NCBI GenBank assembly: GCA_015680685.1
Contig: MNCI01023673.1
Span: forward strand, 98,332-162,331
Direction of reading: 5' to 3'
DNA: 64,000 nt
Source: Gnetum montanum
Taxonomy: Eukaryota > Streptophyta > Gnetopsida > Gnetales > Gnetaceae
A program made the translations under genes and the position numbers. Of the stretch, positions 21,900 to 35,119 are shown in pieces. The stretch's first letter is position 1. Each line of letters begins with the position of its first letter. The notes beneath the pieces are model-generated. The model did no database searches and had not been told where the DNA came from. It was given only the letters and a program-made list of their open reading frames with translations.

Positions 21900-24509
21900 A
21901 CATTAAGGCTTGCTTCACCTGGGCTAATGCATCTAGGAAGTATCTGCCTATGTTTATTGCTTTGTTGGCCTTGACCTCCTCCATATGTTATAGGAGATAG
22001 ATATCTCATAGAGGATATTTGGGCTTGCTTTCCCTAGCCTATTTGGGAGCCTTAGTGCTTGAGTGTTGCTTGTTGGTAGTGGCCTCGTTGGTTGATTTGG
22101 CCATGGGGACTAGTTTGAGTAGACCTAGTGTTCTCTGCTCTTGATGTTGCCTAGGTATTTTATTAGTAAGCTACTCATTAGGGCCCCCTAGGTTATCCTC
22201 TAGATGGTTTTTTAGCATTGCCTATAGGATAGAACCTTGGATGGGTAGGGATTGATGCATTACCCACCATCAGACTATGGCCAAGGGAAGAACTAGCATG
22301 TTACAACATCCTAACAACAAAGGGTGATTGGGCTATTGCTGATGCAATGTGCTATGGGACACTAATCATGAAAGGTGTTGTGGGTGCTTGAGGTAGTAGT
22401 ATGATAACAAAAGGGGACCTTGAATTGGTGGAGGCCAAGGGGACCCCTACACTACTAGAGGGAATGCAAACCACCAATGGTCGTTGCACCTATTCTAGAT
22501 TATCATCAATGTTGATGGAATTGATGATGTACCCTACATCATTTGCATTGAGAGGGTCCTTGTATATCCTCATTGACTTGTTCTGTTCACCCCTATTAAT
22601 CATGCATTGCAAGTTGTCTTGTAGGGGCATGCAAAAGTTAGTGTTGTGGCTAGACAATTGATGATAATGGCAAAACTAGTCTAGCCTAAAGTGCTTAGGG
22701 ATTGAAGGCTTGTTTAGGGCTATAGTTGAGGGATTCCTTAGGAGCTCATAGTATCTATCATGTCTCTTGTGAGCATCCTTACACATTTTCTTGTACTAGA
22801 TTCATCTAGCCTTGAGTAGTTAATCTAGGAGTTCCAATAGTTTTAGGAGTAATGGGATGTACTTTAAGCAATCCTTGCACTCAAAGTTGGATCTCAAAGC
22901 CATTTGCGTTGTGACTACCAATGATGTAGGCTAGTTCATTATTGTAGTGTTAGGGTTGGGGCCTTGGGTGGCCTAGCCATTGGCTTTGGGTTAGTGGCTT
23001 TGGCCTTGTTGGCCACAACTACCATGGTTTTGGTTTGTTTACCCTTATCCTTATCCTTATTCATGTGTAACTTCTTGTATGCCATGTAGGCTAGGTCCTT
23101 GCTGGCTTTTGTCATGTCCTATATGCTTTTAGTTTGGGAAAATGGCTGGCTCATGAATTATGGGGCTAGATGGCATAGCTTTGACTTAATAAAGTCATTG
23201 ATCACACCTTTGAAAATAGCTAGAAGGTGCATTTTTGCTATGGGCTCATGCATTTTATTGAGTGATGTGCTTCATCATTAAATAAACTTTTGAACATGAT
23301 CTAGATGGCCTTGCTTAATCTACATTATTTGGTCAAGGGTTGCTTTAGGCTTTAAGTTATACTTGAAGTGCATGACAAATTGACTAAGTAAGTCCTCCAA
23401 AGAGGAGATTGAGGCCTTGGGCATTGCCTAGTACCAATCCAATGCCTTACTAGTTAGTGACATGATGAACACACATAAGATGGTGTGTGGCCATGCTTGC
23501 AATAGTAAGCATTCGAACCAAAAGGTCATGAGATGAGCATTGAGATCTCCTTCACCATTGTACTTGGTGAAGTAAGGAAGCGGGATCCCTATTGGGAGAG
23601 TCAGTGGTAGCACAACAGGACTTATGGAATCATCCTGATAGAAGTCCACCACATGGACTATTTTAGACAAGGAAACCTTAAGCTACTTAACCTCTTCTTT
23701 TAAAGTTTGCATTAGTTGGAATGCCTGATCCAAGTGTAGAGATGTAGTAGTAAGCTATGTTAATTGTATCACTTGCTATGTTGGTAGGGTGACCCATGAC
23801 TTGGCTGTGGATTGTGGGACCACATGTGATGCTTGTTGTGTAGGCTAAGTTGTGGGTACAATGACCAAGGAAAATCATGGATGCATGGTTTGGGCCACTG
23901 ATGATGGTGCAGATGAAATAGGTAGGACATAAGATGCATGGTGTGCATGTAGGGATGTGTAGGCATGATGGTTGCTGGCAGGGAAGATTGGGAAGGCTAT
24001 GATTGTATCACAAAGGGCATGTTGATGGGAGGAATCATATCTTGGCACATGTAGTGTGTTTGGTGGATTGCCACCATAGGTATTGACCTGGTAATGCCTA
24101 TCTCTAGGAAGATAGATGGGTAGGACTATGAAGGAATGAAAGTGTGGGTTGTTTACTAAAAAGAGGTATGGAAGGATTCATCATGCTTAGAATGAGCTTC
24201 AAACTCATCCTAATCTTCTTGTAGGAGTTCCTCATAATCTGTCCTCACATTGCGCTTGTTGGTTCAAATGAGATAAGTGAGCATCTAGTGATAAGGTTCA
24301 GTGAGCAAGATCAAATCAATGGGGGAAGGTACATACTCCCATCCATTTATATCTATGAGCTTATAACTTCTCTTTGCCTCTATGTCTAGGTAGTCTATGA
24401 ATAGACCTACTTGAATATTTTCATGAATGAAGTTATACTGCTTATCATTGAGCATTATGTACTCTAATTCTTGGTGACATAGCCTAAGGGATTTCCTTGG
24501 CTTTACCAT
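21900..24509 (-). pseudogene. Element A gag remnant
   Basis: A start at 24509 gives MVKPRKSLRLCHQELEYIML on the minus strand. The capsid core at 23428-23670 reads PLPYFTKYNGEGDLNAHLMT, then FIMSLTSKALDWY, matching the F.G..DP..HL..F and A..WY signature of gypsy gag. A His/Pro/Met-rich linker precedes it (23700-24000). No CCHC zinc knuckle was found. Many TAG stops occur, for instance just after the WY motif. Confidence 0.65.
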
Positions 24510-24614
24510 GGCAAAATTGGTAGAGTGGTCAATTATATCCTCTTATTATGTAAGTAGGATAGCAAGCATACCTGGGACTAATGCAAAAGGTTGTTTATAG
24601 TTCATAGTGTAAGA

Positions 24615-24835
24615 GAAAGAAAAATTTCTAACTTTGAAAATTGCTGAAAAATAGCTAAGTGTTGAAATTATCGAAAAATAGCTAATTGTTGAAACTGCCA
24701 AAAAATAGCTAACTATGGAAAATGAAAAAATATGGCTAAGTATGAAGACTACACTCTCTATGATGAGAGCTAACTATGCTACACACTAACTACACTCTCT
24801 ATACTAAGAGAATGGAGACTTAGAGAAATAATGGA
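24615..24835. repeat. Short tandem repeats in element A 5' leader
   Basis: Four units of about 33 bp built on AAATAGCTAAGTGTTGAAA, followed by LTR-like words (GACTACACTCTCTATGATGAG, CTAACTACACTCTCTATACT). They lie between the PBS and the gag start. Confidence 0.6.
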
Positions 24836-25057
24836 GAGAAGTACAATTTGGATTGCTATGTGGGATCCCAGGGGAATCGACAATGGGGTCTAGTCTACTT
24901 GAACTAGTTTGTAGATAATGCCTATGCTGGCCTAAGATCCAACTACTACATAGGATAGGTCCACAAGGATGTTGGACCTACGCTAGCCTAGAGCTAGCAA
25001 AGGTGACATAGAGAGCATATGAGGCAATGACCATGTCAGAAAGAGGGAAATAGATTT

Positions 25058-25076
25058 GGCCCTCCTTTTAGCACCA
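25058..25076 (-). other. Element A primer binding site
   Basis: On the minus strand TGGTGCTAAAAGGAGGGCC lies 22 bases after the 5' LTR end. It matches the D element site TGGCGCTAGAAGGAGGGC apart from likely C-to-T and G-to-A changes. I did not assign the primer tRNA. Confidence 0.6.
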
Positions 25077-25098
25077 AAAAAATTATAGTAACTAAAAA

Positions 25099-26674
25099 TG
25101 TTGGTTGCTGAAATGGAACACTGAGAGGTTCGTAGGCACACAGCTTTAACCCCACATCCATGTGAGGGCCTACTAGAGGTGGAGATGGGATGGCCAAAAT
25201 GGTCTTGTTGATTGAATGAGGACTTATGGAATGCAATGCTAAAATGATGCTAAGTGTTTGCATGGTGTTCATAGTGTCAATGGGGGTGAGTGTAGTTAAG
25301 GGTTTTCACAAAAAACAAAGTTGCCAACATGCTATTACATGAAAAAATTACAAAAAATGCAAATAAAATGCTAGAATGTGAATAAAATTTTAAAAAAATG
25401 CATAGGAAGAGAGTGAGAGAGAAAGTGGAACCACCCTATATGGGATTGAGCATAGTAAACCTTAAACAGGTGTACAATAGGTGTAGTAGACAACATAGTC
25501 ATAGTCTTAGGGTGTGTAGCTACAAAGATAGATGTTTTTCCAACGTGTCTATGCTTGTTGGGTTGGCCATTGCAAGGTGTAGTGGATTGTGGTGGTCTAT
25601 GCTGGTCTATGCTAGATTGCAGTGGTTTGTGGAGGTGAGAAAATGTCTTGCTTTACTGAGATGCCAAATGGGTTTCAAGAATGCCAAATTCCAAAATGCC
25701 TAGAATTTAAATTTGCCAACCCTTAAAAATTAGAGGACTAGGGTATTTATAGGCCTAAGGTTAGCACAAAATGTAGATTAGTTGCCATATGGAAATGGGA
25801 TAGTTGAAATGACATTGCACCCAACTACGCTCTTCACTAAAGCAAAGGGTGTTATGCTCTGGTGTGCTTTAATGGACTTTATGAGACTAATAGATTGTGA
25901 CTATGCTACCAACTACATGTGCATGTGTTAAAAAAACTACAATGTACCTAACGAAAATCCCAAAAATGCAAGTTTGAAGACTACACTTTGGGACTATGCT
26001 ATCCACTATCTTGAGTGGTGTTGAGTGTAGTTACAATTTTGGGACAAAGGGGGTGCCAAAAAGATGCATGCTACTTGTCCAAGGTGTTGGAGCTTATGTG
26101 AATGTTGGTGCTATGTTGTGGAGGCCTTTGGAGGTAATTCTACATGACTACACTTGACTATGCTCTAGATTGGGGGAGAGCATAGTCCCAGACTTAGAAA
26201 AAGTTTGCAGAAAAGTGGCCACGTATTGGCTGCACTCTAGGGAAGGCTAACTATGCTCCCAACTAAGGGTGAATGTAGTTCTAGCACTTGGAGAAATTTT
26301 TGTAGAAATCAGGCTTCTAGTTGACTATGCTTGACTACACTCCAGGGTAGTGGAGAGTGTAGTCTCAATAGCTAGAAAAAATTGCAAAAAATTAAGCCTT
26401 AAATGCTGACTATGCTTGACTATGCTCCAAGACAATGGAGAGCATAGTCATGACACTTAGAAAAAGCTGTAGCTTTTGGCTTTATGATGACACAGGAAAA
26501 CGTATGCAGAATTTGTCTTTGAAGCTGACTATACTCTCCACTAGGCTAACTATGCTATGGTGTAGTGAAGAGAATAGTCCTAGCACTTACAAAAATTTGC
26601 TAAAAGTGGCCTGATGTTGGCACTTAGGCAAATTTTTAGTTGAGACATAGTAGCCAAAATTTGGTGCTGTTTCA
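25099..26674 (-). repeat. Element A 5' LTR (copy 3)
   Basis: On the minus strand it starts TGAAACAGCACC and ends CAACCAACA. The TATA box CTATAAATACCC lies near 25744. U3 holds the tandem inverted-repeat units (about 26140-26600) and U5 the GTGAGGGCCTACTAGAGG block. It is homologous throughout to 7531-9111, with visible substitutions that are mostly transitions. Confidence 0.85.
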
Positions 26675-28429
26675 TAAGGCATATTCCAAACAACGTCATG
26701 ATGCATGGATAAGAAGAATTAAATTCCAACCTAGTAATAAGGTTTTTTATTAGAATTCCATGCATGTGCCACAAAGGACAAAGTTTCAAACATTTTGGAA
26801 AGGATATTACATCAATGATTCAAGTTTTCCTTTTGGAGACATGATAATCTACCATTCCATTGAGCCCTCACAAATTTCTATTGGTCAACATATAACAAGT
26901 TGATCCGTTATTGGAACCCAAAGTAACCAACAACACTAACACCTCTGCACCAAAATAGGCTTAGTTGATTTTTTGAATTTCCTCCTCTAAACATAGTCAT
27001 GGGAGAGATGGCCATTCAAACTAATACCTTTATGAGGCTAACCTATTTTTATCTCTCTTTTTTTTTTTGTTTTTCACCTTTCTTTATATGTTTTTCATTT
27101 TCTTGAATATTTTCTTAATTATTTTATACATTTTTCCTTTTCTTTTTGCCTTTACTACTTTCATCTAGTTTTATTAGAAGTATTTGATTTTGTTAATACT
27201 ACTATACATATGGAAAGTTATTTAAAGTGAATTATCACTATCATGATTGATTAACCAAAAGGTTAATTTTTGTCTTTGAATTATGTTCTCTACTAACAAT
27301 CAATTAATTCTCTAGTGGTGTCAAAAATTGAGTTCACAACATCCATCCATCCCATTTATTTCATGGGAAATCAATATCTTGAAAGAATAAGATTCTTTTA
27401 CATTAAAACTTTAAAAATTAATCAATGATCTTGATACCCAACAAACTGGGAAAGGACCAAGTGGGAATGGAAAAGCATATGACCTCAAGAGGATTTGATA
27501 TGATTTCTCTCAACATCATTGTTAAGTTCTATAAAACTTCATTGGTATATCATTAGTCTTATCATTGATCATAAAAGAAAGCATGCCTTTGCATTGTGTG
27601 GTTCTTATGAAAAACAAAACAAAACAAAACACATACATGAATTCAAAGAATATTCCTTAGACAAAATAATGAGCTACAAGAATCAGTTATGGGGTTGGAA
27701 AGATATGTTACCCATGTCTAAAGGCACCTCTCTAACTAAGGTCTTCTATACTTCCTTCTTCTCTTGAAGTAATGGTTGTCCTTTGGGGTTGTCCTAGACT
27801 TTCAATTCATGCAGAGTAGGAATATGTCAATGTAATATGTCTAAAAGAGGAATGGACTTGGTCTCAACTTGAAATGAATTGGTATTAGATCATCTTAATT
27901 ATGATTTTCACCAAGAATCTTGTGTTATGAGGATGCTTGTTATCTCTTGAAAATACTCTCTCTATCATTCATTCATCTCATGCTCCACAATGTTACTACC
28001 TCATGCCATAGGAAATTGCTCATTTTTATTTCTAGATCACATAATCCTTGGATAATTTCTAGCATTGGTATGGAATTTAACTTAGCCATTCATCATCTTT
28101 AGGATCCATAGACTTTTTACAATGAAGGTATGCAAGGGCATAAGAGGCCTATGTCTACTTTGAGGAGGATCCACTTGCATTCCTTTTGTATAACTTAAGT
28201 TATATTTTCTAACCATAGGTTAGTTGCCTAATCAATCATTCCAATAAAATTCAAACATCGAATTTTACTCTATTTAGCATCATAAATTCATTTGAATCTA
28301 CTCAAATTACTTCTTCTAGGATACACCTACCACCTTCTATGCTGTTGTCATTATTCTTCATCTTTTTGGATGTTATTGATCTCTTCTTTTGTTTCAAAAT
28401 TTGTCTAGAATTCCTTCATTTCTTAATGT
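26675..28429. other. Unassigned A/T-rich stretch
   Basis: No domain recognized on either strand. A T-rich run with TTTTC words lies at 27050-27180. A few short frames (for example 27519-27767 plus) show no motifs. It is probably old, highly decayed repeat flank. Confidence 0.4.
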
Positions 28430-28989
28430 GAAAAATTGCTAAGAAAAATTACATGGATGCATCCCCATTGACATAGTGACATGAGTTGACATAGGCACAT
28501 TAATGCATCCCTATCAACATGGTATAAAAAGTCTATATATACACATGATACTTAGCTTATTTTTCATCATTTTTCAAAAGCTCTAAAGGAGTTTTTGTGA
28601 TTTTTCAAAGCCCAGGAACCTTCCAAGCATTCTAACTCACAAACTACTAACTCGTTTTTATCTGTTCTTTGACCCTAAAGCTACTAGATGTATGCTTTAA
28701 GTCATGGGGGATACAAACCTTTGGTTTCTTCTCAAAAACTATAACAAAGTTTTCTAAGTCCCTATAATCAATCCATTAACTTAATATTAAATTAATTATC
28801 ATAAAGTATTGAGATCAACAAACAAACTCTTATAGCTAGGAATAAAATAATATTAAAATAGTACACCTAGTTGAGATCACAAAAAAGTACTTCAACTATC
28901 AATCCTTAATACTTGATAATTAAACATAACCTAATGTAACAAGGAAAGGTTTTCATATAACTAAAGGTTATAAACTAAAAAGCTAATCA

Positions 28990-31900
28990 TGAGTTATGTT
29001 TATAATTGTAGATGGTACCAAAATAAGGATCATGAGAGGAAGGGAAATTGCAGCCTAGGAAAAAGCATTCTTGAGGAGGAAGGGACCAATAACAGTAGTA
29101 ATTACAACCCATGAACAAGCAGTTGAGGTCACACATGCTACTAGACCTCTTTAGGAGGAACCCAAAATGGAATTTGTCAGGTAGATTTCCACTGTGGAAA
29201 TAGGCCAATCCAAGCAAGATGAAGCTTCTAGGCCAAGGCCTAGCTGGGAGGTCACCCTAACAAAGGCTTGCTTAGAACACATTAGAACCAAGGAGGTTCA
29301 AAGTTCCATTCTTCATGAAATGAACTTTATACTATTCTTGGACCTAGCATCAAAAGATATTAAGACATAATTGTAGGAGTCTCCCTTGTGTTCCATTCTC
29401 TCTAATAGCAAAGATTAGTACATGAGGGAGAATTACTTATTCTAGAAAAATTGATAAGGAGATGCATTGATCAAAATTAAGGACACAGTATCTTGTATTT
29501 GGTTAAGGTCATAGCATAAGCCTTTTTTTTGTCCAACACTAGGGTAAAAAGTGTATCAACATAGGTGGACCTAGAGGCCAAGAAGGAATGGGTATAACAA
29601 TGCTATGGAATGGACTATAAGAAGTACAATGCTCTTAGAAAGACAAAGAGATCTTATTTCTAGATTATGGCCTATCACCTAAATCTAATAGTAAGACCTA
29701 GTATGGTGATAGCCTTCTCTACTAGTGAATGCATTGGTCTAAGTGGAAAATTCCTAGTCAACCTACTCCAACTTAATTTTCTAGAAAGTGGAAAATGTTT
29801 CAAGGAAAATAGGAAGGGTAGAAAGAGATTTACCATTCCATGTTTGATCCACAAGTTGTGTAAAAGGGAATAAATAGCTTGTTACTCAAATGATATGCTC
29901 TACCATGCTTCTATTACCTCATGGTAGGAAATGATGAAGGATAATGTGGTGGCAAAGCTGTAGGAAGAGGATTAGCCATAAAAATCACTTACAGTCCTAG
30001 AAACTATACCATAAATTCTCATAGCTATCAAAAAACTTAGAAAACCCTAAGAATAGTAGCTATAACAACAAAAAGGATCTAAAAGTGGTGGGGAGTCATT
30101 TGTTTATTGTCTAGATGTGAGCCATTTGAACAAGGTTGCAAGAACTCTATTATTCTTTGCACAAAGGAACCAAACATCCATAAGGCCCAATATAAGTGTT
30201 AGGGAGGTCATAGTGTCCATTCTTGGATAAATATTTATTGAGATTTTAGAAATGCTACGACCTTCTTAGTCATGTTGGAGAAAAGTGAGGGGCAATAGTC
30301 ATGGTGATGTAACAAAAGAACTAAGAGATAGCAGTGGAGGTGATGGTTGAGAGAGTAGTAGAGGCCCTTAATGCTCTTGTAACATTTTACACTAGACATC
30401 ATTGTCATGGTATACATCCATGCATCTATAGGAGGAAGAAGTAGTTAGATGAGCATTACCTAACACATGAAGGTATTGGAAAGACTTGTGGGAATCAGGT
30501 AACCACTTCAAGAGATCTTTAATTTTTCAAATAAAATCATAGTAAACCAATCATAGCTACTTGAGATAAGAAATTAACTACTAATTACCAATGCATCACT
30601 TGATGAGGCTACTAAAACTAATTAGTGGTTAGTCACTAAAGTTGTTAAGTTGAGAGCATGTCTCTCCGACGTTGCCATTCTTAGGCTAGAACTTATACAG
30701 AATGAAGCTTTTCAATAGTTTTAACAAAAATACTAGGAGGAAAAGAATGCAGAAAAAAATGATGATATTCTATGCATCTTTGTTAGAGACTATGGCCAAC
30801 AACATTGGTAAGTACCTATTGAACGTTCACAAGAAAAAATTAGTTTTGACTAAGGACAATCACCATCTACGAAATGCTGAGAAACAAAAGGACCAATTAG
30901 TTAAGTATATCTTTCAATAATAGAAGCATCTTGCCAAGGTCAACTTAGAAATGAGGAGGTTGGTAGTAAAAAACCAAAAATTCTCAATGGATGAGGTTCA
31001 TGCTCTTTGTTAGAAGACTACAATTGAGGTAGCTACCTAGAAAAATGAGGCCATAATATTTGAACAAGTGAAGAATCATTATAGGGATTAGGTTGGTTTA
31101 CTTAAAGAAGTCAATGAAACAAAGATAAACCTACAAAGGAAAAGATGAATAAGGTCCTCTAGCAACTCTACTAAAGAGGTGATGTATGGTAGTCCATCTT
31201 TGATGGATTGAATGCATACAACAAGATAGAAATCCACCTAAAGGAGTTACAAATTAAGAAGATTATAGAGTATATGGAGCTCACCAATCTTCAATATGCA
31301 AACTTGGTAATGTTGATAATGGGAAGGTTAAGATTAGAATTAGAGAAGTAGGTCACTAGCATCTACCTCCTTTATGAGATGTAGTTCAAGCTTCATAAAG
31401 AGACAAAACACAAGTTGGAGATAGCTAATGAAAATCTTGAAGTTCTGAAGAGAAAATTCACTGTTGAGAACTTGGCAAGAAGGATACATAACTACCAGGA
31501 GTTGTAGAGCCTTGTAAAGAAGTTTAACATTAAACACAAGAAACTCATAGCATAGTTTGTTAATGTGAAGGAAATGCTTCTTTGGATGTCGTGCCCTTGG
31601 AATATCTCTACATTGGCCCATATCGAGGAAGCTTCCTGGATAGTCTATAAACTACAAAGAAAAAAAGGAAAAGATGAAAGCACTTCTTAATGATTTCAGA
31701 CTTCTAGTAGAAGTAGCAATAGTAGTAAGGTAGCCTTAGCAGCTACTAGTAGCACCAAGACAAGATGAAGGATCATGTGAATCATAGGAGCATCCACCTC
31801 TAACCATAGTTTGAGAATTCATCACATCTCCATCTAGTCTACAAACACCTACTAAAATTTTATCTATGTGTCTAATTTTGTTGTAAAAGGACATTGATTT
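28990..31900 (+). pseudogene. Gag-like ORF of element G, with conserved LIHKLC motif and coiled coil
   Basis: Degenerate frames give a basic N-terminus with ITVVITTHEQAVEV. A central domain around 29667-29870 follows, containing MAYHLNLIVRP and RFTIPCLIHKLCKRE. This resembles the domain annotated in plants as putative plant transposon protein. The same P-[CY]-LI.KLC motif occurs in element H. A long charged, helical region follows (30700-31600; for example YLLNVHKKKLVLTKDNHHLR), probably a coiled coil. Many stops make it non-coding. The family name is inference from motif memory. Confidence 0.4.
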
Positions 31901-32052
31901 TTGTAAAACTATATAATTCAACACTCAAATTTAGCTAGAGTTAGTTAGTTAGTTTGTCTATTAATAAATTCCATAATTTTTTCAAATTATGTAAGAAAGC
32001 CAATCCCAATTTTGTTCACTTGAGGAAAAGTTTTTAGTCAGTTGTGTGGGTA

Positions 32053-32381
32053 TGATGAATAATCAATAATATAGGCCTGTTAACATAGCCCTCTCAACAT
32101 ATCCTAGTTGATGCATGCTAGGATGCAATTATGTAGCTACATTGAAGTTGATGTAGTCTTTATATATATAAATACACACATCCCTCACATTTATGGCATT
32201 GTTCGATATTAGCCTTAGCCAAATTCTTGTATGTTTCTTCAATAAAAGTTAAGAATATTTTTATCTCTGAGTGCCTGTAGTGTGGATTTATGAGATTATA
32301 GGACATTTTATTTAAATGCATATGTAGTTGAACACATTTTCATGGATGGAAATAAAATTGAGATTTTCTATATCCATCATA
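32053..32381 (+). repeat. Element G 3' LTR (same family as the C LTR)
   Basis: Starts TGATGAAT and ends CCATCATA. It aligns along its length with 1239-1581, including the TATATATAAATACAC box, CCTTAGCCAAATTCTTG and AATAAAATTGAGATTTTC. Confidence 0.65.
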
Positions 32382-33436
32382 GTACTTATACTAGTTTAAT
32401 TTTATTTTTCAACATTTTACATGTAATTTACATCCATTTTCTTAAATAATTAATATTATTATTTATAGGCATGTGAGGATGAACACTTTGAGCATAAAAA
32501 ATTAACACTTGGTAATCCCATTAGTGGATACTTGGTATGCGTAGTTTAACACAAGTGTGGATTGGGAAGAAAACGATATACAACTAGATAATTAACTATT
32601 TAGAAATATAGGCAACTTAGGTAAATAAGTTCACAAAATTCAACTATATCACATGTGAATGCTATGATTTGTATGGTTGGATTGAGGGACTACCCATCAC
32701 TCATCTATCTTGATAGTTGGATTTGACTACTTAGCATTTAGACTTTGCAATGTGGAGGTTTTGCTATGCATCTTTTCTATCTACAAATTCTTTTTCAAAC
32801 ATATAATACATTGTAGCCACTTGCTACTCTAATTCTATAATTAGCCTACCTACCATCAACATGGCTAACTTATTGTAGTGTAGATTTGCTAGTCCCATGT
32901 ATTCTATTAAGTCTTCTATTAGTTGGTCCTTATTCTTTAGCTTTGCTTAGTGAACAAGGGCAAGACTATCCAAGATGGATTGCCAATAAAGTTTTTTTTA
33001 TGTAATAGAATTGATCTAACCTTGGAAATCTGGATCTCTTTCTCATTAATTTACTTATACATGCCCACTTAATTCTACCATACATTGATTTTAATAACTA
33101 AATTTTGGCTAACCATATATACTTCTTCCATTGATAAGGTCCTATTTTCATAGGCTAATTATCTCATATCAAGGTTAAATCTAGAAAATTGCTCTTTCAA
33201 CTAATGGATACCTTCCTTAAGTATGTTTTTCTACTTTTTAATGTCTATTAATCTTAAATTTTCTACAACAATTCTCTTATTCTCTTTTTCTAATGTAGTG
33301 ATAGCCTTGGCATGGGTGTACATCTAAGCATCTACTATTGAAGCATTCTACACTACCTTTTTCCTCTCCATCTCCATCTACTTTTTCCTAATCATAAATT
33401 GATTTACTTTCTTATCTCTAAATTGTGTTAGCTAGT
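32382..33436 (-). pseudogene. Element H, C-terminal coiled-coil part (left of D insertion)
   Basis: On the minus strand 33436 to about 32520 gives helical, charged coding-like pieces resembling the coiled-coil end of the element G ORF. The sequence is interrupted at 33436 by element D and resumes at 46367, where the N-terminal half of the same kind of gag-like ORF is found on the same strand. Stops are frequent. The join is supported by the CTAGT duplication flanking D. Confidence 0.4.
33432..33436. other. Element D target site duplication, left
   Basis: CTAGT directly before the LTR start. It is repeated at 46362-46366 directly after the 3' LTR. Confidence 0.8.
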
Positions 33437-34445
33437 TGTTGATACATTTTTTCCATTTCATGGAATAGGTTGGCATGATAAAATTAATGAAAGGTTTTTG
33501 TAGTTTCTAGTACTCTCTTATTATTAGTTGGAGAAGTAGCAAGAATTCCACAAACCATTAACTATGTTTTCTCACTAAATTCATAAGGGAGCTTTTAAAA
33601 ATCCATTGCAAAGCAATTTTAGATGCTGAAAGATTGGAGAAAAGGCTGCTGTACTTTGTCAGAATAAACAAAATTTTAGCTTGTGGATAAAGAGAAATAA
33701 CATCTAAATTTAAAGAAGAAAGAAATGAAGAATCAAAGTAACTGCAATTGATGGTAAAATGGTCATTGGAAATTACAGTATTCTTCATGAAGCAATTTGT
33801 TCATGTGCCTTGTATATGAAGTGCAGAACAAAAAGAAGAAAAAAGAAAAAAAATAAGAGTTAAAATGCAGTTAGCAGTATATACAAGAATTGAGAATTGG
33901 ACGCCAAAGTAATGTCTATTGATTTTTGTAAAACAAATAGCAAAAGTAGAGACAGTGGTAAAAAGAAATTTGTCAAACACTTTGTATATACTTTGCATTT
34001 GAATTAGAAATAAAAATCACAAAAAAAAAAGAACAGGTTATGAGCAATAATTTTAGAAGAAAAATAGCAAGACAAGCATCAAGAATATATCAAATCTTGC
34101 CAATATTAGCACCCAAATCATACAACAACTATCCCTAATTCACAAATTGAATAAAAACAATTTTAGAAAGAAAAACGTAGCAGGGTTTCTAGCTTGTATT
34201 TGACAAAGCACCAAGGCATGAAAGAGAGATAAACTCCAAGAAAAGAAGCAACGCATGACTGTAGCTAGTAGCAACGAGCAAGGGCAAGCTAGGACACTAC
34301 TCACTTGGAATTGGAGCCAGTACAAGGTGCTCCTAAAACTAGAGTTTCGTAGGTGCTGGTGTTTTTGGGAAGGTTACAAAAGAAGCACACTCATCTTTGT
34401 TTGTGTGTGTGTTTGTGAGGGATTTGTGAGAGTTGGGAGAAGAAG

Positions 34446-35110
34446 ATGGCGAAGGTAACTAGGGATTTGATTTAGTTGTTCGGGATCTACGGGATGGACA
34501 AGATGCACGTCTTTGTGCTGAGCCTGCTCTAGGGAAGCATGCTTGGATGTGTGGCTGTGCTAGTCGGATTGTACTTTCGATAAATCTATCTTTTCCTAGG
34601 GGATTCTATGCATTTCATGCCTATGTAGATGTGGAAAGTCGCCGTTTTAGTCGCCGGAGTGCTTGTAGTGGTTGTGTCCATGTGTTACTACCTCACAGCC
34701 TACAACACATGGTACTCCAACATAGATCTACACTAGAAGACTGCTCTGTGCATGGTGAGCATCGTGGAAGACCAGAGCAACGTTTGAACTACTCTTGACG
34801 TCAACTCTAGCCATAGGATTTTGCACAATGCGATGGTGATGCAGATGAAGAAGGAAGGTAGCACAAGCTACATCATCGGCATGGATGTGTGACAAGGACT
34901 CGATGGCCAAGTCACAGTTGCTTCCACTCTGTGAACGGTCGTCATTGAAGGTGTGCAAAAGTACATTACTTGTCATTCTAGTGATTCACATAACATTTTG
35001 TTCAACAAAAATTTATTTGAGGTTGTAGTTTCTACTCTGTTTCTACACTTTGTTGGTGAAAATGGCAATGGTAGGTTCTTCTAATTAGCGAGCTCTAAGC
35101 AGAAGCAATG
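34446..35110 (+). pseudogene. Captured SAM-dependent methyltransferase-like gene in 5' LTR
   Basis: Second copy of the gene described at 43824-44480. The start ATGGCGAAGGTAACTAGGGA gives MAKVTRDL, then FGIYGMDKMHVFVLSLL, the hydrophobic MCYYLTAYNTWYSNIDLH, and MVSIVEDQSNV. The methyltransferase part is worn: TLDVNSSHRIL for the glycine-rich motif, MKKEGSTSYIIGMDV, and KNLFEVVVSTLFLHFVGENG. It has more stops than the 3' LTR copy, so the two LTR copies have diverged since insertion. Confidence 0.65.
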
Positions 35111-35119
35111 GTGGAGGCA

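Larger units (their letters stand above)
7531..26674 (-). mobile_element. Element A: giant Tat-lineage LTR retrotransposon with antisense gene
   Basis: Two same-orientation LTRs of about 1.58 kb flank a 16-kb interior. On the minus strand the order is 5' LTR, PBS, gag, PR, a 7-kb block carrying a plus-strand spliced-looking gene, RT, RNase H, archaeal-type RNase H, INT, hairpin minisatellite, PPT and 3' LTR. RT motifs (IDQLIN, HALLSFM, FCYTMMPFELKNARATYQ) and the second RNase H place it in the Tat/Ogre group. No 5-bp target duplication is seen (GAAAA on the left, TAAGG on the right). All coding parts are broken by stops. Confidence 0.8.
28430..32381 (+). mobile_element. Element G: gag-only (LARD-like) LTR element
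   Basis: A single gag-like coding region is followed by an LTR (32053-32381) of the same short family as the element C LTR. Upstream, 28440-28640 has the same style of promoter (repeated GCATCC..ATCAACATGG words and a TATATATACACA box) and may be the degenerate 5' LTR. No PR, RT or INT was seen, so it looks non-autonomous. The 5' boundary is uncertain. Confidence 0.4.

Noticed and set aside
27050-27180. Possible poly(T)/poly(A) tail of a LINE or SINE on the minus strand
   Set aside because: The T-rich run is mixed with C and G and has no adjacent LINE or SINE coding, tRNA-like head or target duplication that I could see.
34343-34440. GTGTGTGTGTGT stretch as functional promoter microsatellite
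   Set aside because: Present in both D LTRs just ahead of the captured gene, but short and variable. It may simply be the 5' UTR of the donor gene, with no further evidence.
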